Source: Rikenellaceae bacterium | GTDB lineage: Bacteria > Bacteroidota > Bacteroidia > Bacteroidales > Rikenellaceae | Assembly (NCBI GenBank): GCA_015060005.1 | Contig: SUZI01000003.1 | Span: forward strand, 1 to 64,000 | DNA: 64,000 nt | Direction: 5' to 3' | Notes under the pieces: generated by a model | What the model saw: only the letters and a program-made list of their open reading frames with translations | Database searches by the model: none | What the model was told of the DNA's origin: nothing | Program-made: the position numbers and the translations under genes | In this document: positions 8,367 to 16,365 of the stretch, piece after piece | How positions within the stretch are numbered: position 1 is the first letter of the stretch | Layout of the letters: every line of letters starts with the position of its first letter

Positions 8367-9137
8367 ATGGAAAACTTAGTCGAGACATATAATTGGTTTT
8401 TAGTAGTGATGGCTGTCATTGCCATATTTGTATTCATCGCCCTCCAATTCTTCGAGGCAGGATATGGCTATTTGTTCGACCGACGCTATGGTCCTCCCGT
8501 ACCGAATAAGGTGGGCTGGGTGCTTATGGAGTCGCCGGTGTTCATCGCTATGACTGTCTTGTGGGTTCTATCCGACAGAATGTGGGATACAGTACCTCTC
8601 ATCCTGTTTGCAATGTTTCAGCTCCACTACTTCCAACGCTCATTCATCTTCCCGCTGTTGATGCGAGGCAACTCCAAGATGCCTTTGGGTATAGTGCTGA
8701 TGGGTATGACCTTCAACACCCTCAACGCATTGATGCAGGGCGGCTGGATATTCTATATCGCTCCCGAAGGCTATTACGCCGATTGGTTCTCTCAGCCCTG
8801 GATTTACGTGGGCGTAGTGCTGTTCTTTGCCGGTATGGCTATCAATTGGCATTCGGACTATATCATTCGCCACCTGCGTAAGGAGGGTGATACTCGCCAC
8901 TATATCCCCAAGGGAGGTATGTTCCGCTATGTCTCATCGGCAAACTATTTTGGTGAGTTGTTAGAGTGGACTGGCTTCGCCATTGCATCGCTCTCGTGGG
9001 CTGGTCTGGTCTTCGTGTGGTGGACATTTGCCAACCTTGCTCCACGCTCATTCTCGCTCTATAAACGCTACGAGAAGGAGTTTGGCGAGGAGTTCACATC
9101 ACTCCGCCGCAAACGCATCATTCCATTCATCTATTAG
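8367..9137 (+). CDS. Steroid 5-alpha-reductase-like membrane protein
   Basis: This 256-residue multi-helix membrane protein matches the 3-oxo-5-alpha-steroid 4-dehydrogenase family. Its C-terminal half has the family's NYFGELLEWTGFAIAS segment, a late aromatic/hydrophobic helix and the terminal LRRKRIIPFIY that resembles the conserved K-x-R-x-x-x-IPF end. Family enzymes reduce the delta-4 double bond of 3-oxo steroids using NADPH. Gut Bacteroidetes homologues (called 5AR) act on bile-acid intermediates such as 3-oxo-delta4-lithocholate. The next two genes are the redox partners expected in that pathway. The bacterial family is broad, so the true substrate could be another lipid. Confidence 0.82.
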   Translation: MENLVETYNWFLVVMAVIAIFVFIALQFFEAGYGYLFDRRYGPPVPNKVGWVLMESPVFIAMTVLWVLSDRMWDTVPLILFAMFQLHYFQRSFIFPLLMRGNSKMPLGIVLMGMTFNTLNALMQGGWIFYIAPEGYYADWFSQPWIYVGVVLFFAGMAINWHSDYIIRHLRKEGDTRHYIPKGGMFRYVSSANYFGELLEWTGFAIASLSWAGLVFVWWTFANLAPRSFSLYKRYEKEFGEEFTSLRRKRIIPFIY

Positions 9138-9156
9138 GCAGAAATTAAAAACAGAT

Positions 9157-10386
9157 ATGAAAGATTCAAAGCTCTTCACCCCATATCAGATGGGACCCGT
9201 AACACTTCGCAACCGCGTCATTCGTTCGGCTGCCTTTGAGTCTATGGGTAAGGATTTCGGTCCTACCGAGGCATTGAAAGATTACCACGTGAGCGTTGCT
9301 CGCGGTGGTGTCGGTATGACTACTCTGGCATACGCCTCGGTCAATCGCAGCGGTGTCTCATTCAACAGCCAGCTGTGGCTTCGCGATGAGATTGTCCCTG
9401 CACTGAAAGATATCACCGATGCTGTTCACGCCGAGGGTGCTGCTGTCGGAGTGCAGATAGGTCATTGCGGCAATATGACACATTGGTCTACCGCAGGCAG
9501 CTTCCCTGTCTCGGCATCTAACGGTTTCAACCTCTACTCCCCTACTTTTCACCGTAAGCTACGTCGTTCGGAGATACCCGAGATGGCAAAGGACTTCGGT
9601 CGTGCCGTAGTAACGGCTCACGAGGCAGGCTTCGACTCTGTGGAGGTGCACGCAGGACACGGCTACCTCATCTCGCAATTCCTCTCGCCCTATACCAACC
9701 ATCGTCGCGACGAGTATGGTGGCTCGTTGGAGAACCGTATGCGTTTTATGAATATGTGTTTGGAGGAGGTTATGGAGCAGGCTGCACGATGCAATATGGC
9801 TGTTCTCGTTAAGCACAATATGGAGGATGGTTTCAAGCGAGGCATACAGATTCCCGAGTCTATCGAGATAGCCAAGCAGATAGAGACGTTTGGCGTTCAC
9901 GGCATCGTTCTCTCATCGGGTTTCGTGTCGAAGGCTCCTATGGCTGTTATGCGTGGACGTATTCCTACCAAGACTATGGGCTATTATATGCCGTGGACAC
10001 AGTGGCCACAGAAGATTGTCGTATCGTTGTTTGGTCAGTGGATGATTAAGCAGTACGACTTCGAGGAGTGCTTCTTCTTGGAAAACGCCAAGAAGTTCCG
10101 TGCCGCACTGAAAGGCCCGTTGGTATATGTCGGTGGTTTAGTCTCTCGCGAGGGTATCGAGAAGGTTCTCGACGAGGGCTTCGAGATGGTGCAGATGGCT
10201 CGTGCTTTGATTAATAATCCATCGTTTGTCAATCAGCTGCGTGAGGGTGATATCTCCACCCGCTCGGGCTGCGACCACCGCGACTACTGCATAGCACGTA
10301 TGTACTCTGTCGATATGAAATGTTGCCACAACTGTTCGGGGGAGATACCTGAGAAGTTGTGGAAGGAACTAAACTCTATAAAATAA
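9157..10386 (+). CDS. Old-Yellow-Enzyme-type NADH:flavin oxidoreductase (5BR/BaiCD-like)
   Basis: This FMN TIM-barrel oxidoreductase has 409 residues. It starts with LFTPYQMGPVTLRNRVIRSA, the family's N-terminal strand, and contains EVHAGHGYLISQFLSP with HRRDEYGGSLENRMRF, the family hallmark. The flavin-phosphate region includes YVGGLVS. The C-terminus carries CDHRDYC and CCHNC, reminiscent of the 4Fe-4S ligands of BaiCD/2,4-dienoyl-CoA reductase. However, the protein ends there and lacks the usual C-terminal FAD/NAD domain. Related gut enzymes reduce or oxidise 3-oxo-delta4 steroids. The frame is open further upstream, but ATG 9157 lies 19 bases after the previous gene and gives the proper N-terminus. 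The stop overlaps the next start (TAATG). Confidence 0.85.
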   Translation: MKDSKLFTPYQMGPVTLRNRVIRSAAFESMGKDFGPTEALKDYHVSVARGGVGMTTLAYASVNRSGVSFNSQLWLRDEIVPALKDITDAVHAEGAAVGVQIGHCGNMTHWSTAGSFPVSASNGFNLYSPTFHRKLRRSEIPEMAKDFGRAVVTAHEAGFDSVEVHAGHGYLISQFLSPYTNHRRDEYGGSLENRMRFMNMCLEEVMEQAARCNMAVLVKHNMEDGFKRGIQIPESIEIAKQIETFGVHGIVLSSGFVSKAPMAVMRGRIPTKTMGYYMPWTQWPQKIVVSLFGQWMIKQYDFEECFFLENAKKFRAALKGPLVYVGGLVSREGIEKVLDEGFEMVQMARALINNPSFVNQLREGDISTRSGCDHRDYCIARMYSVDMKCCHNCSGEIPEKLWKELNSIK

Positions 10387-11195
10387 TGGCACGCGGAGAG
10401 GTTACACCAGGTTCAAAGACAGCCCTCGTTACGGGAGCTTCACGCGGCATAGGACGCTGCTATGCTTTGCGATTGGCAAAGTTGGGCTACAATGTCGTGA
10501 TGGTATCATCGGCAGCCGAGGAGCTCGCTACGACAGCCGAGGAGGTACAGCGTGTGAGCGATAAGATATGGGTGCGTCATTTAGCCAAAGATTTGGCTAC
10601 CACGACCGCTGGTGATGAGCTTTATGCGTGGACAGAGAGCGAAGGCATCAAGGTCGATGTGCTGGTCAACAACGCTGGTATCTTCTCATTCTGCGACATC
10701 CTCAACACCCCCGAGGAGCGTATCGAGAGGATAATCTACCTCCACGCCCTCACTGCCACCAAGACCTCTCGTCTCTATGCTGCCGATATGATTCGGCGTG
10801 GCGGTGGTAGGATACTCAATATGTCCTCTTACTCTATCTGGATGCCCTACCCGGGCTTGGCACTGTATAGTGCGAGCAAGGCATACCTCAAGAGTTTCAC
10901 CGTAGCTTTCGCCAAGGAGCTGAAGGGCACAGGCGTAACAGCCACAGCCATCTGTCCTGCGGGTATCGCCACCGACCTCTATGGTCTTTCGCCCAAGTTA
11001 CAGCGTTTTGGACTGAAGATAGGCGTTTTGATGTCGCCCGAGAGCTGTGCACGTCGCGGCTTGAATGGTATGTTCCGCGGTCAGCGATGCAAGGTGCCCG
11101 ATTGGTGGTTCCGACTCTTCATTCCCTTTGCCAAGTGCTTGGGGGGCTACCCTATGAAGTGGCTACGCAACTATACAATGAAATTCCAAAAATAA
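10386..11195 (+). CDS. Short-chain dehydrogenase/reductase (possible hydroxysteroid dehydrogenase)
   Basis: A classical SDR of 269 residues. The nucleotide-binding motif is TGASRGIG, followed by NNAG. The catalytic Ser lies in ILNMSSYS and the Tyr/Lys pair in YSASK. The C-terminus is extended and basic. SDRs of this type oxidise or reduce hydroxyl groups with NAD(P). Next to 5AR- and OYE-like genes, the matching role is a 3-hydroxysteroid dehydrogenase that opens or closes the pathway at C3. Its 3-alpha or 3-beta stereochemistry cannot be read from sequence. The start ATG 10386 shares one base with the preceding stop, so the genes are translationally coupled. A slightly earlier ATG at 10359 is disfavoured. 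Confidence 0.82.
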   Translation: MARGEVTPGSKTALVTGASRGIGRCYALRLAKLGYNVVMVSSAAEELATTAEEVQRVSDKIWVRHLAKDLATTTAGDELYAWTESEGIKVDVLVNNAGIFSFCDILNTPEERIERIIYLHALTATKTSRLYAADMIRRGGGRILNMSSYSIWMPYPGLALYSASKAYLKSFTVAFAKELKGTGVTATAICPAGIATDLYGLSPKLQRFGLKIGVLMSPESCARRGLNGMFRGQRCKVPDWWFRLFIPFAKCLGGYPMKWLRNYTMKFQK

Positions 11196-11199
11196 CGAT

Positions 11200-12336
11200 A
11201 TGAAGATTGTAATACTCGGTCCCGCACACCCCTATCGTGGAGGATTGGCGTCCATAATGCACACTATGGCACGCGAATACCAGCGTCGTGGGCACGAGGT
11301 AAAGATATACACCTTCACCGTTCAATACCCCTCGCTGCTCTTCCCAGGCAAGACACAATATACCGACTCGCCTGCACCCGAGGATTTGCATATCGAGCGA
11401 GTTGTCAACACCATCAACCCAATCAATTGGATTCGTTTAGGCTACCGCCTCAAGCGAGAGTGCCCCGATATGATACTGATGAAGTATTGGACACCGTTTA
11501 TGGCTCCCTGCTTTGGCACTGTGGCACGCATAGCACGTCGCAACGGTGTAACGAAGGTCATCTGCCAGATTGACAACGTAGAGCCCCACGAGCACCACTT
11601 TGTTGACAAACCTTTCAACCGCTACTATCTGCGTGCAGTCGACGGTTTTGTCTATATGTCGGAGCAGGTACACAGCGAGCTTACAGCCTACACCTCCGTC
11701 CCTGCCATCTTCTCGCCACACCCTATGTTTGAGCACTTTGGCTCGGCTGTGGAGAGCCTCGAGGCGAAGCGTCGGTTAGGCTTGGATAGCAACTACGATT
11801 ATACTCTCTTCTTCGGACTCATCCGCGACTATAAGGGACTCGACCTTCTGTTGCGTGCCTGGCGACGCTGGATGCCCGAGCGAAGGCGACTGCTTATCGC
11901 TGGCGAGTTTTATGCCTCACGCGAAAAATACCTCTCGCTCATCGATGAGCTCGGACTGAAAGATAGCATCATTCTCCACGACCATTTCATTCCCGATGAT
12001 GATGTTAGATACTACTTCTCGGCTGCCGACGCTCTGGTTTTGCCCTACCGCACAGCGACGCAGAGTGGCGTAACGCAGATAGCCTATAACTTCTCGCTAC
12101 CGATGATTGTAACACGCGTAGGAGGTCTTGCGGAGATTGTTCCCGATGGTGTTGTCGGCTTGTGCTGCGAGCCATCAGAGGAGGCTATCGAGGCGGCTAT
12201 GCAACGCATATACGAGGGCGACACTCTTCAGCGTATGAAGGCAAATTTCGCCGAGGAACGGAAGCGTTTTTCGTGGGAAGCTATGTGCGACAAGCTCCTC
12301 GAGGTGTTAAGTCTTGCAAATCGGAGCAACGACTGA
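11200..12336 (+). CDS. Glycosyltransferase family 4-like protein
   Basis: A 378-residue GT-B type glycosyltransferase. The N-terminal MKIVILGPAHPYRGGLASI is the glycine-rich first loop, and GVVGLCCEPSEEAIEAAM near the end matches the nucleotide-sugar-binding E-x7-E region of GT4 enzymes. It should transfer a sugar from an activated donor in the cytoplasm; donor and acceptor are unknown. It starts four bases after the SDR gene, so it belongs to the same transcript as the reductase-like genes. This may reflect glycosylation of the same class of lipid, or simple operon packing. Confidence 0.82.
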   Translation: MKIVILGPAHPYRGGLASIMHTMAREYQRRGHEVKIYTFTVQYPSLLFPGKTQYTDSPAPEDLHIERVVNTINPINWIRLGYRLKRECPDMILMKYWTPFMAPCFGTVARIARRNGVTKVICQIDNVEPHEHHFVDKPFNRYYLRAVDGFVYMSEQVHSELTAYTSVPAIFSPHPMFEHFGSAVESLEAKRRLGLDSNYDYTLFFGLIRDYKGLDLLLRAWRRWMPERRRLLIAGEFYASREKYLSLIDELGLKDSIILHDHFIPDDDVRYYFSAADALVLPYRTATQSGVTQIAYNFSLPMIVTRVGGLAEIVPDGVVGLCCEPSEEAIEAAMQRIYEGDTLQRMKANFAEERKRFSWEAMCDKLLEVLSLANRSND

Positions 12337-12354
12337 CAATTTTGAATTTCTAAT

Positions 12355-12386
12355 TTTGAATTTTGCATTATCATTTATTATCTTTG
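12355..12386 (+). promoter_or_regulatory. Promoter of the phosphofructokinase gene
   Basis: TTTG (12355-12358) and TATCTTTG (12379-12386) are separated by exactly 20 bases. The gene start is 47 bases after the -7 box. The surrounding spacer contains repeated ATTTTGAATT. Confidence 0.78.
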
Positions 12387-12432
12387 TCGCGTAATTAAAG
12401 AGATTACTAATCACATTAAATAATACAACACT

Positions 12433-13665
12433 ATGAAAGAAGCTATTGCTATTCTTACGGGTGGTGGTCCAGCACCAGGTATGAATACTGTCGTTGGCTC
12501 AGTTGCCAAGACTTTCCTTGCAAAGGGTTATCGTGTAATCGGTTTGCACTATGGTTATTCTGGCTTGTTCAACCCTAATCCACGTTTCGAGGATATGGAT
12601 TTTGCGAAGTCGGATATGATTTTCAATATGGGTGGCTCTTACCTTACAATGAGCCGTTTCAAGCCAACTGATAAGGATTTCGAGGAGAACTTCAACCTCA
12701 AGTTCTTCCAGGAGAACAACATCAAGCTGTTGGTAACTGTTGGTGGTGATGACACTGCTTCGACAGCTAACCGCATCGCTAAGTTCTTGGAGGCTAAGCA
12801 GTACCCTATTGCTAACATCCACGTTCCTAAGACTATCGACAACGACCTCCCATTGCCAGCAGGCTCACCAACCTTCGGTTATCAGTCAGCTAAGGAGGGC
12901 GGTACCGTTATCGGTCGTGCCGTATATAACGACGCTCGCACATCGGCTAACTGGTTTGTTGTAGCAGCTATGGGCCGTTCAGCAGGCCACCTCGCATTCG
13001 GTATCGGTTCAGCTTGCCACTACCCAATGATTGTAATCCCTGAGATGTTTAACAAGGCAGAGATTACCGTTGAGAAGATTGTAAACCTGGTTGTTTCGTC
13101 TATCATCAAGCGTAAGATTATGGGTATCGAATACGGTGTTGCAATGATATCTGAGGGTGTATTCCACGCACTTTCTGACGATGAGATTCGCAACTCTGGT
13201 ATCCACTTCACATACGACGACCACGGTCATCCAGAGTTGGGTAAGGTATCGAAGGCTAACATCTTCAACGAGCTCTTAGAGAACAAGCTCAAGGCTCTCG
13301 GCTTGAAGGTTAAGTCTCGCCCTGTGGAGATTGGTTACGAGGTACGTTGCCAGACTCCTATCGCATACGACTTGGTATATTGCTCAGAGTTGGGTATGGG
13401 TGTATATAAGCTCTTCTCGGAGGGTAAGACCGGCTGTATGGTCTACATCTCACAGGATGGCTTCGTTTCACCACTCTACCTGAAGGATTTGCAGGACCCA
13501 ACAACCGGCAAGATTCCACCACGTTTGGTAAACATCGAGTCAGACAAGATTCAGCAGGTTATCAACAACATCCTCCACTACATCACCGAGGAGGACTACG
13601 AGGCTGCTAAGGCTTACGTTGAGAATCCTGAGGCATACGACTTCAAGAAGATTTTGAATTGGTAA
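12433..13665 (+). CDS. 6-phosphofructokinase, probably pyrophosphate-dependent
   Basis: This catalyses phosphorylation of fructose 6-phosphate in glycolysis. The 410-residue protein has the N-terminal LTGGGPAPGMN loop, GGDD (104-107), the catalytic PKTIDND (132-138) and MGRSAGH. Two donor-discriminating positions point to PPi rather than ATP: Asp in place of Gly after GGD, and Lys instead of Gly before TIDND. This is family knowledge applied to the visible residues. PPi-dependence is common in Bacteroidetes and would make the step reversible. It is flanked by its own promoter and terminator, so it appears monocistronic. Codon use looks strongly biased to frequent codons, consistent with high expression. 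Confidence 0.93.
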   Translation: MKEAIAILTGGGPAPGMNTVVGSVAKTFLAKGYRVIGLHYGYSGLFNPNPRFEDMDFAKSDMIFNMGGSYLTMSRFKPTDKDFEENFNLKFFQENNIKLLVTVGGDDTASTANRIAKFLEAKQYPIANIHVPKTIDNDLPLPAGSPTFGYQSAKEGGTVIGRAVYNDARTSANWFVVAAMGRSAGHLAFGIGSACHYPMIVIPEMFNKAEITVEKIVNLVVSSIIKRKIMGIEYGVAMISEGVFHALSDDEIRNSGIHFTYDDHGHPELGKVSKANIFNELLENKLKALGLKVKSRPVEIGYEVRCQTPIAYDLVYCSELGMGVYKLFSEGKTGCMVYISQDGFVSPLYLKDLQDPTTGKIPPRLVNIESDKIQQVINNILHYITEEDYEAAKAYVENPEAYDFKKILNW

Positions 13666-13682
13666 TAACCGCTTCAAAAGAT

Positions 13683-13717
13683 AAAAAAACACCGCTTTTA
13701 CGAAGCGGTGTTTTTTT
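13683..13717. terminator. Terminator between phosphofructokinase and the SLOG gene
   Basis: CACCGCTT (13690-13697) and AAGCGGTG (13703-13710) form an eight-base stem extended by A and T runs on the two sides. It can stop both convergent transcripts. It overlaps the last bases of the minus-strand gene. Confidence 0.9.
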
Positions 13718-14213
13718 ATCCGAATATCTCTAACTGTAACTGCGGACACAAATTTTTCACAGGCTTATGTTGTCGGCGTGCTCGCTGCACTGTGTAGTAG
13801 GTGCCACCTTTGGGTATGCCATCCCACCACGCCACGACATATGAAGAGTTATCCGCTAAAAAATCATTTCGCTCGAAGAAGCCTCTGCCTCCCCGATGCT
13901 CGCTGACCGTTATCCGCTCATCTGCCGCATCTATCACCCTATCGTAAATCTCAAGGTCCTCACCACGAAAATGCGAGCGGAAGCCCTCAAATGGCACTAC
14001 CGCTATGAGTTGCACATCCGCAAACTCCTCACGCAACTGCATCACAGCCTCTGCTGCTGCAAGGTCAAAGCCACGTGCCATACCACTCAGAAATGTACGA
14101 TAGCCCTCGGCATATAACTCACGCAGAACAGCAGCCAACTCCTGCTGTGCCTCGCCCTCGTATGTTCTGTGGCCCGTAAAGGCTACCGTCTTTTCATTTT
14201 TCTGTTTAAGCAT
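13716..14213 (-). CDS. SLOG-family protein (DUF1273/YpsA-like)
   Basis: A 165-residue cytoplasmic protein resembling the SMF/DprA-LOG fold proteins of the DUF1273 group. It has the early FTGHR motif, FLSGMARGFDLAAAEAV (a GxxxGxD-like nucleotide-binding loop), AVVPFEGF and the late SSYVVAWWDGIPKGGTYYTV segment. SLOG domains bind nucleotides or nucleic acids, and the role of this group is unclear. ATG 14213 is preferred; an upstream TTG two codons earlier is less likely. It is convergent with phosphofructokinase and divergent from the YtxH-like gene. Confidence 0.8.
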   Translation of the reverse strand: MLKQKNEKTVAFTGHRTYEGEAQQELAAVLRELYAEGYRTFLSGMARGFDLAAAEAVMQLREEFADVQLIAVVPFEGFRSHFRGEDLEIYDRVIDAADERITVSEHRGGRGFFERNDFLADNSSYVVAWWDGIPKGGTYYTVQRARRQHKPVKNLCPQLQLEIFG

Positions 14214-14279
14214 AGACAAAATTACCTCTCTGGCTTGACTTTTGCAACTCTACGATATGAATTTTTAATTGTTAGTATT

Positions 14280-14450
14280 ATGAAAAGTACAGGTATTTGT
14301 TCAATCATCTCTTTCATTGGAGGTGCTTTAGTAGGCTCGTTGACCGCAATGCTCATCACACCCCAGTCGGGTGCCGAGTTACGTAGTAAGATACGCGATT
14401 ACGTGGAGCAGGAGTCAGAGAAGATTCGTTGTCAGTGCAACGATAAGTAA
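14280..14450 (+). CDS. Small YtxH-domain protein
   Basis: A 56-residue protein with one N-terminal membrane helix (ICSIISFIGGALVGSLTAML) followed by TPQSGAELRSKIRDYVE, the classic YtxH signature. YtxH proteins are small, often stress-linked membrane-anchored proteins without a known enzymatic role. The frame is open upstream to 14169, but only ATG 14280 gives the normal family N-terminus. The holin-like membrane protein follows after 16 bases, so the two likely form a small envelope-stress operon. Confidence 0.8.
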   Translation: MKSTGICSIISFIGGALVGSLTAMLITPQSGAELRSKIRDYVEQESEKIRCQCNDK

Positions 14451-14466
14451 ACGTCGGTAGCCCACT

Positions 14467-14781
14467 ATGGCAACAGATAATCACTCACCTCGCAGCCTGA
14501 TGACGGCTATCGTTACGTTCCTCTTCAGCATCATCACAGCAACCATCCTGCTCGTTGTATTGCTCTTAGAGTGGCTGACGTCGCTCATCGGCTCCGACAT
14601 AGTAGCTACGCTTATCGTGGCAGCTATGTTTCTCCTCGCGGCAGCCATCATCTATCTGCTCTCGGCACACAAAGCTATCACGCAGATTAAGGCTCGTTGG
14701 GACGAGATATACGACGTAGCCTATGCTGCCCGCAAGGGGTTTGAGCGGGTGAGGGATTTCATACGGTTGTTTCTGGGTTAG
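14467..14781 (+). CDS. Small membrane protein, phage-holin-like/DUF1469 type
   Basis: 104 residues with two adjacent transmembrane helices (about 12-36 and 41-65) and a charged C-terminal helix containing KARWDEIYDVAYAARKGFERV. This layout matches the phage-holin-like membrane proteins commonly encoded beside YtxH genes in Bacteroidetes. No lysis genes are nearby, so a phage role is unlikely and an envelope role is inferred. The terminator at 14805 ends the pair. Confidence 0.7.
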   Translation: MATDNHSPRSLMTAIVTFLFSIITATILLVVLLLEWLTSLIGSDIVATLIVAAMFLLAAAIIYLLSAHKAITQIKARWDEIYDVAYAARKGFERVRDFIRLFLG

Positions 14782-14804
14782 ACAACACCATCTTCTATCA
14801 GAGC

Positions 14805-14843
14805 GGGCGTGTCCAAAATAGTTATGGATACGCCCTACTTTTT
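14805..14843 (+). terminator. Terminator after the YtxH/holin-like pair
   Basis: GGGCGTGTCC (14805-14814) pairs with GGATACGCCC (14826-14835) with one G-U pair, followed by ACTTTTTG. Confidence 0.85.
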
Positions 14844-14844
14844 G

Positions 14845-14876
14845 TTTGCATAAAAGAATTTTATTTCCTAAATTTG
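14845..14876 (+). promoter_or_regulatory. Promoter of tryptophanase
   Basis: TTTG (14845-14848) and TAAATTTG (14869-14876) have 20-base spacing. The start codon is 40 bases downstream. No Trp-rich leader peptide or TnaC-like frame fits in this short leader, so control differs from that in E. coli. Confidence 0.75.
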
Positions 14877-14915
14877 TTAGAAATAAAACGTAAAAACCTT
14901 AAAACTTTTAATATT

Positions 14916-16292
14916 ATGAAACTTCCATACGCAGAGCCTTATAAAATCAAGGCGACAGAGGCTATCCGCACCTCGACACGCGAGGAGCGTGAGCAGTGGC
15001 TTAAGGAGGCACATTACAACCTCTTCAACCTTCGCAGCGAACAGGTTACCATCGACCTTCTGACCGATTCGGGCACAGGCTCAATGAGCGATAAGCAGTG
15101 GGCAGCTGTGATGTGTGGCGATGAGAGCTATGCTGGTGCGAGCTCCTATTTCCGCTTGAAGGAGACCATACAGCGTATCTTCGGTATGCCCTACTTCCTG
15201 CCTACACACCAGGGGCGTGCAGCCGAGAATGTCATCTTTTCGGCTCTTTTGAAGGCTGGCGACATTGTCCCCGGCAACTCTCATTTCGACACTACAAAGG
15301 GACATATCGAGTTCCGCAAGTGCCACGCAATAGACTGCACGATAGATGCAGCTGCCGACACCCAGCTTGAGATTCCTTTCAAGGGCGAGATGGACTTAGA
15401 CAAGTTGGAGAAGGTATTTCAGTCATACCCCAAGGAGCAGATTCCTTGCACCGTGCTGACTATCACCAATAATACCGCAGGAGGTCAGCCCGTATCTATG
15501 CGAAACATCCGCGAGACTGCCGAGCTGTGCCGCCGCTACGAGATTCCTCTGCTCATTGACTCTGCCCGTTTTGCCGAGAATGCCTACTTCATCAAGACTC
15601 GCGAGGAGGGTTATGCCGACAAGAGTATCAAAGAGATTGTTGCCGAGATATACTCTTATGCCGATATTATGACTATCTCAGCAAAGAAGGATGGTGTAGT
15701 CAATATGGGAGGTTTCGTTGCTATGCGTGATGCCGACCTGCTGCGTCGAGCTACATCGTTCTGTATTATGAACGAGGGCTTCGTAACCTATGGCGGTATG
15801 TCGGGACGCGATATGGATGCTTTAGCTGTGGGCTTGGATGAGAACACCGAGTACGAGCAGCTGCACGCACGTATCCACCAGGTACAGCTCTTGGGCGAGC
15901 TGCTGGATGAGTATGGCATACCTTATCAGCGTCCTGCAGGTGGCCACGCCATCTTCCTCGATGCGAAGAAGATTTTGCCTAACCTTCCCAAGGAGCAATA
16001 TGTCGCACAGACCCTTTCGTGCGAGCTCTATTTGGAGGCTGGTATCCGTGGCACAGAGATTGGCACGTTGCTGGCAGACCGCGACCCCGAAACACGCGAG
16101 AACCGCTATCCAAAGTTGGAGTTGCTTCGTTTAGCTATCCCTCGCCGCGTCTACACCGACAATCATATTCGCGTCATCGCAGCCGCTTGCCGTAACATCT
16201 TTGAACGTCGAGATGAGATTACCTCGGGCTACCGCATCACCTTCGAGGCTCCTATCCTGCGACACTTTACGGTAGAGTTAGAGAAGCTATAA
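14916..16292 (+). CDS. tnaA: Tryptophanase
   Basis: A PLP enzyme that splits tryptophan into indole, pyruvate and ammonia. The 458-residue protein has THQGR, DTTKGH, NNTAGGQPVS, DSARFAENAYFIK and the PLP lysine in SAKKD (255-259). It could be confused with tyrosine phenol-lyase, but two sites favour tryptophanase: EIG where phenol-lyases have ERG (their substrate Arg), and His450 in LRHFT where phenol-lyases have Phe. ATG 14916 follows the promoter; the frame is open to 14874 but that lies inside the -7 box. The product indole is a community and host signal in the gut. Confidence 0.95.
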   Translation: MKLPYAEPYKIKATEAIRTSTREEREQWLKEAHYNLFNLRSEQVTIDLLTDSGTGSMSDKQWAAVMCGDESYAGASSYFRLKETIQRIFGMPYFLPTHQGRAAENVIFSALLKAGDIVPGNSHFDTTKGHIEFRKCHAIDCTIDAAADTQLEIPFKGEMDLDKLEKVFQSYPKEQIPCTVLTITNNTAGGQPVSMRNIRETAELCRRYEIPLLIDSARFAENAYFIKTREEGYADKSIKEIVAEIYSYADIMTISAKKDGVVNMGGFVAMRDADLLRRATSFCIMNEGFVTYGGMSGRDMDALAVGLDENTEYEQLHARIHQVQLLGELLDEYGIPYQRPAGGHAIFLDAKKILPNLPKEQYVAQTLSCELYLEAGIRGTEIGTLLADRDPETRENRYPKLELLRLAIPRRVYTDNHIRVIAAACRNIFERRDEITSGYRITFEAPILRHFTVELEKL

Positions 16293-16309
16293 CAGCGACC
16301 TATGACAAC

Positions 16310-16345
16310 AACAAAGGGCAGACCTCGAAAGTCTGCCCTTTGTTA
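16310..16345. terminator. Bidirectional terminator between tnaA and rubrerythrin
   Basis: AACAAAGGGCAGAC (16310-16323) and GTCTGCCCTTTGTT (16331-16344) form a perfect 14-bp stem with a seven-base loop. It serves the convergent genes on both sides. Confidence 0.9.
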
Positions 16346-16365
16346 TTTATCTTATCTTAATGCTC

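Noticed and set aside
14467..14781. Phage lysis cassette based on the holin-like protein
   Set aside because: No endolysin, integrase or structural phage genes are close. The pairing with YtxH is typical of chromosomal envelope-stress genes.
14916..16292. Tyrosine phenol-lyase instead of tryptophanase
   Set aside because: The length is close to phenol-lyase, but the discriminating Arg (ERG) and Phe near the C-terminus are replaced by EIG and His as in TnaA.
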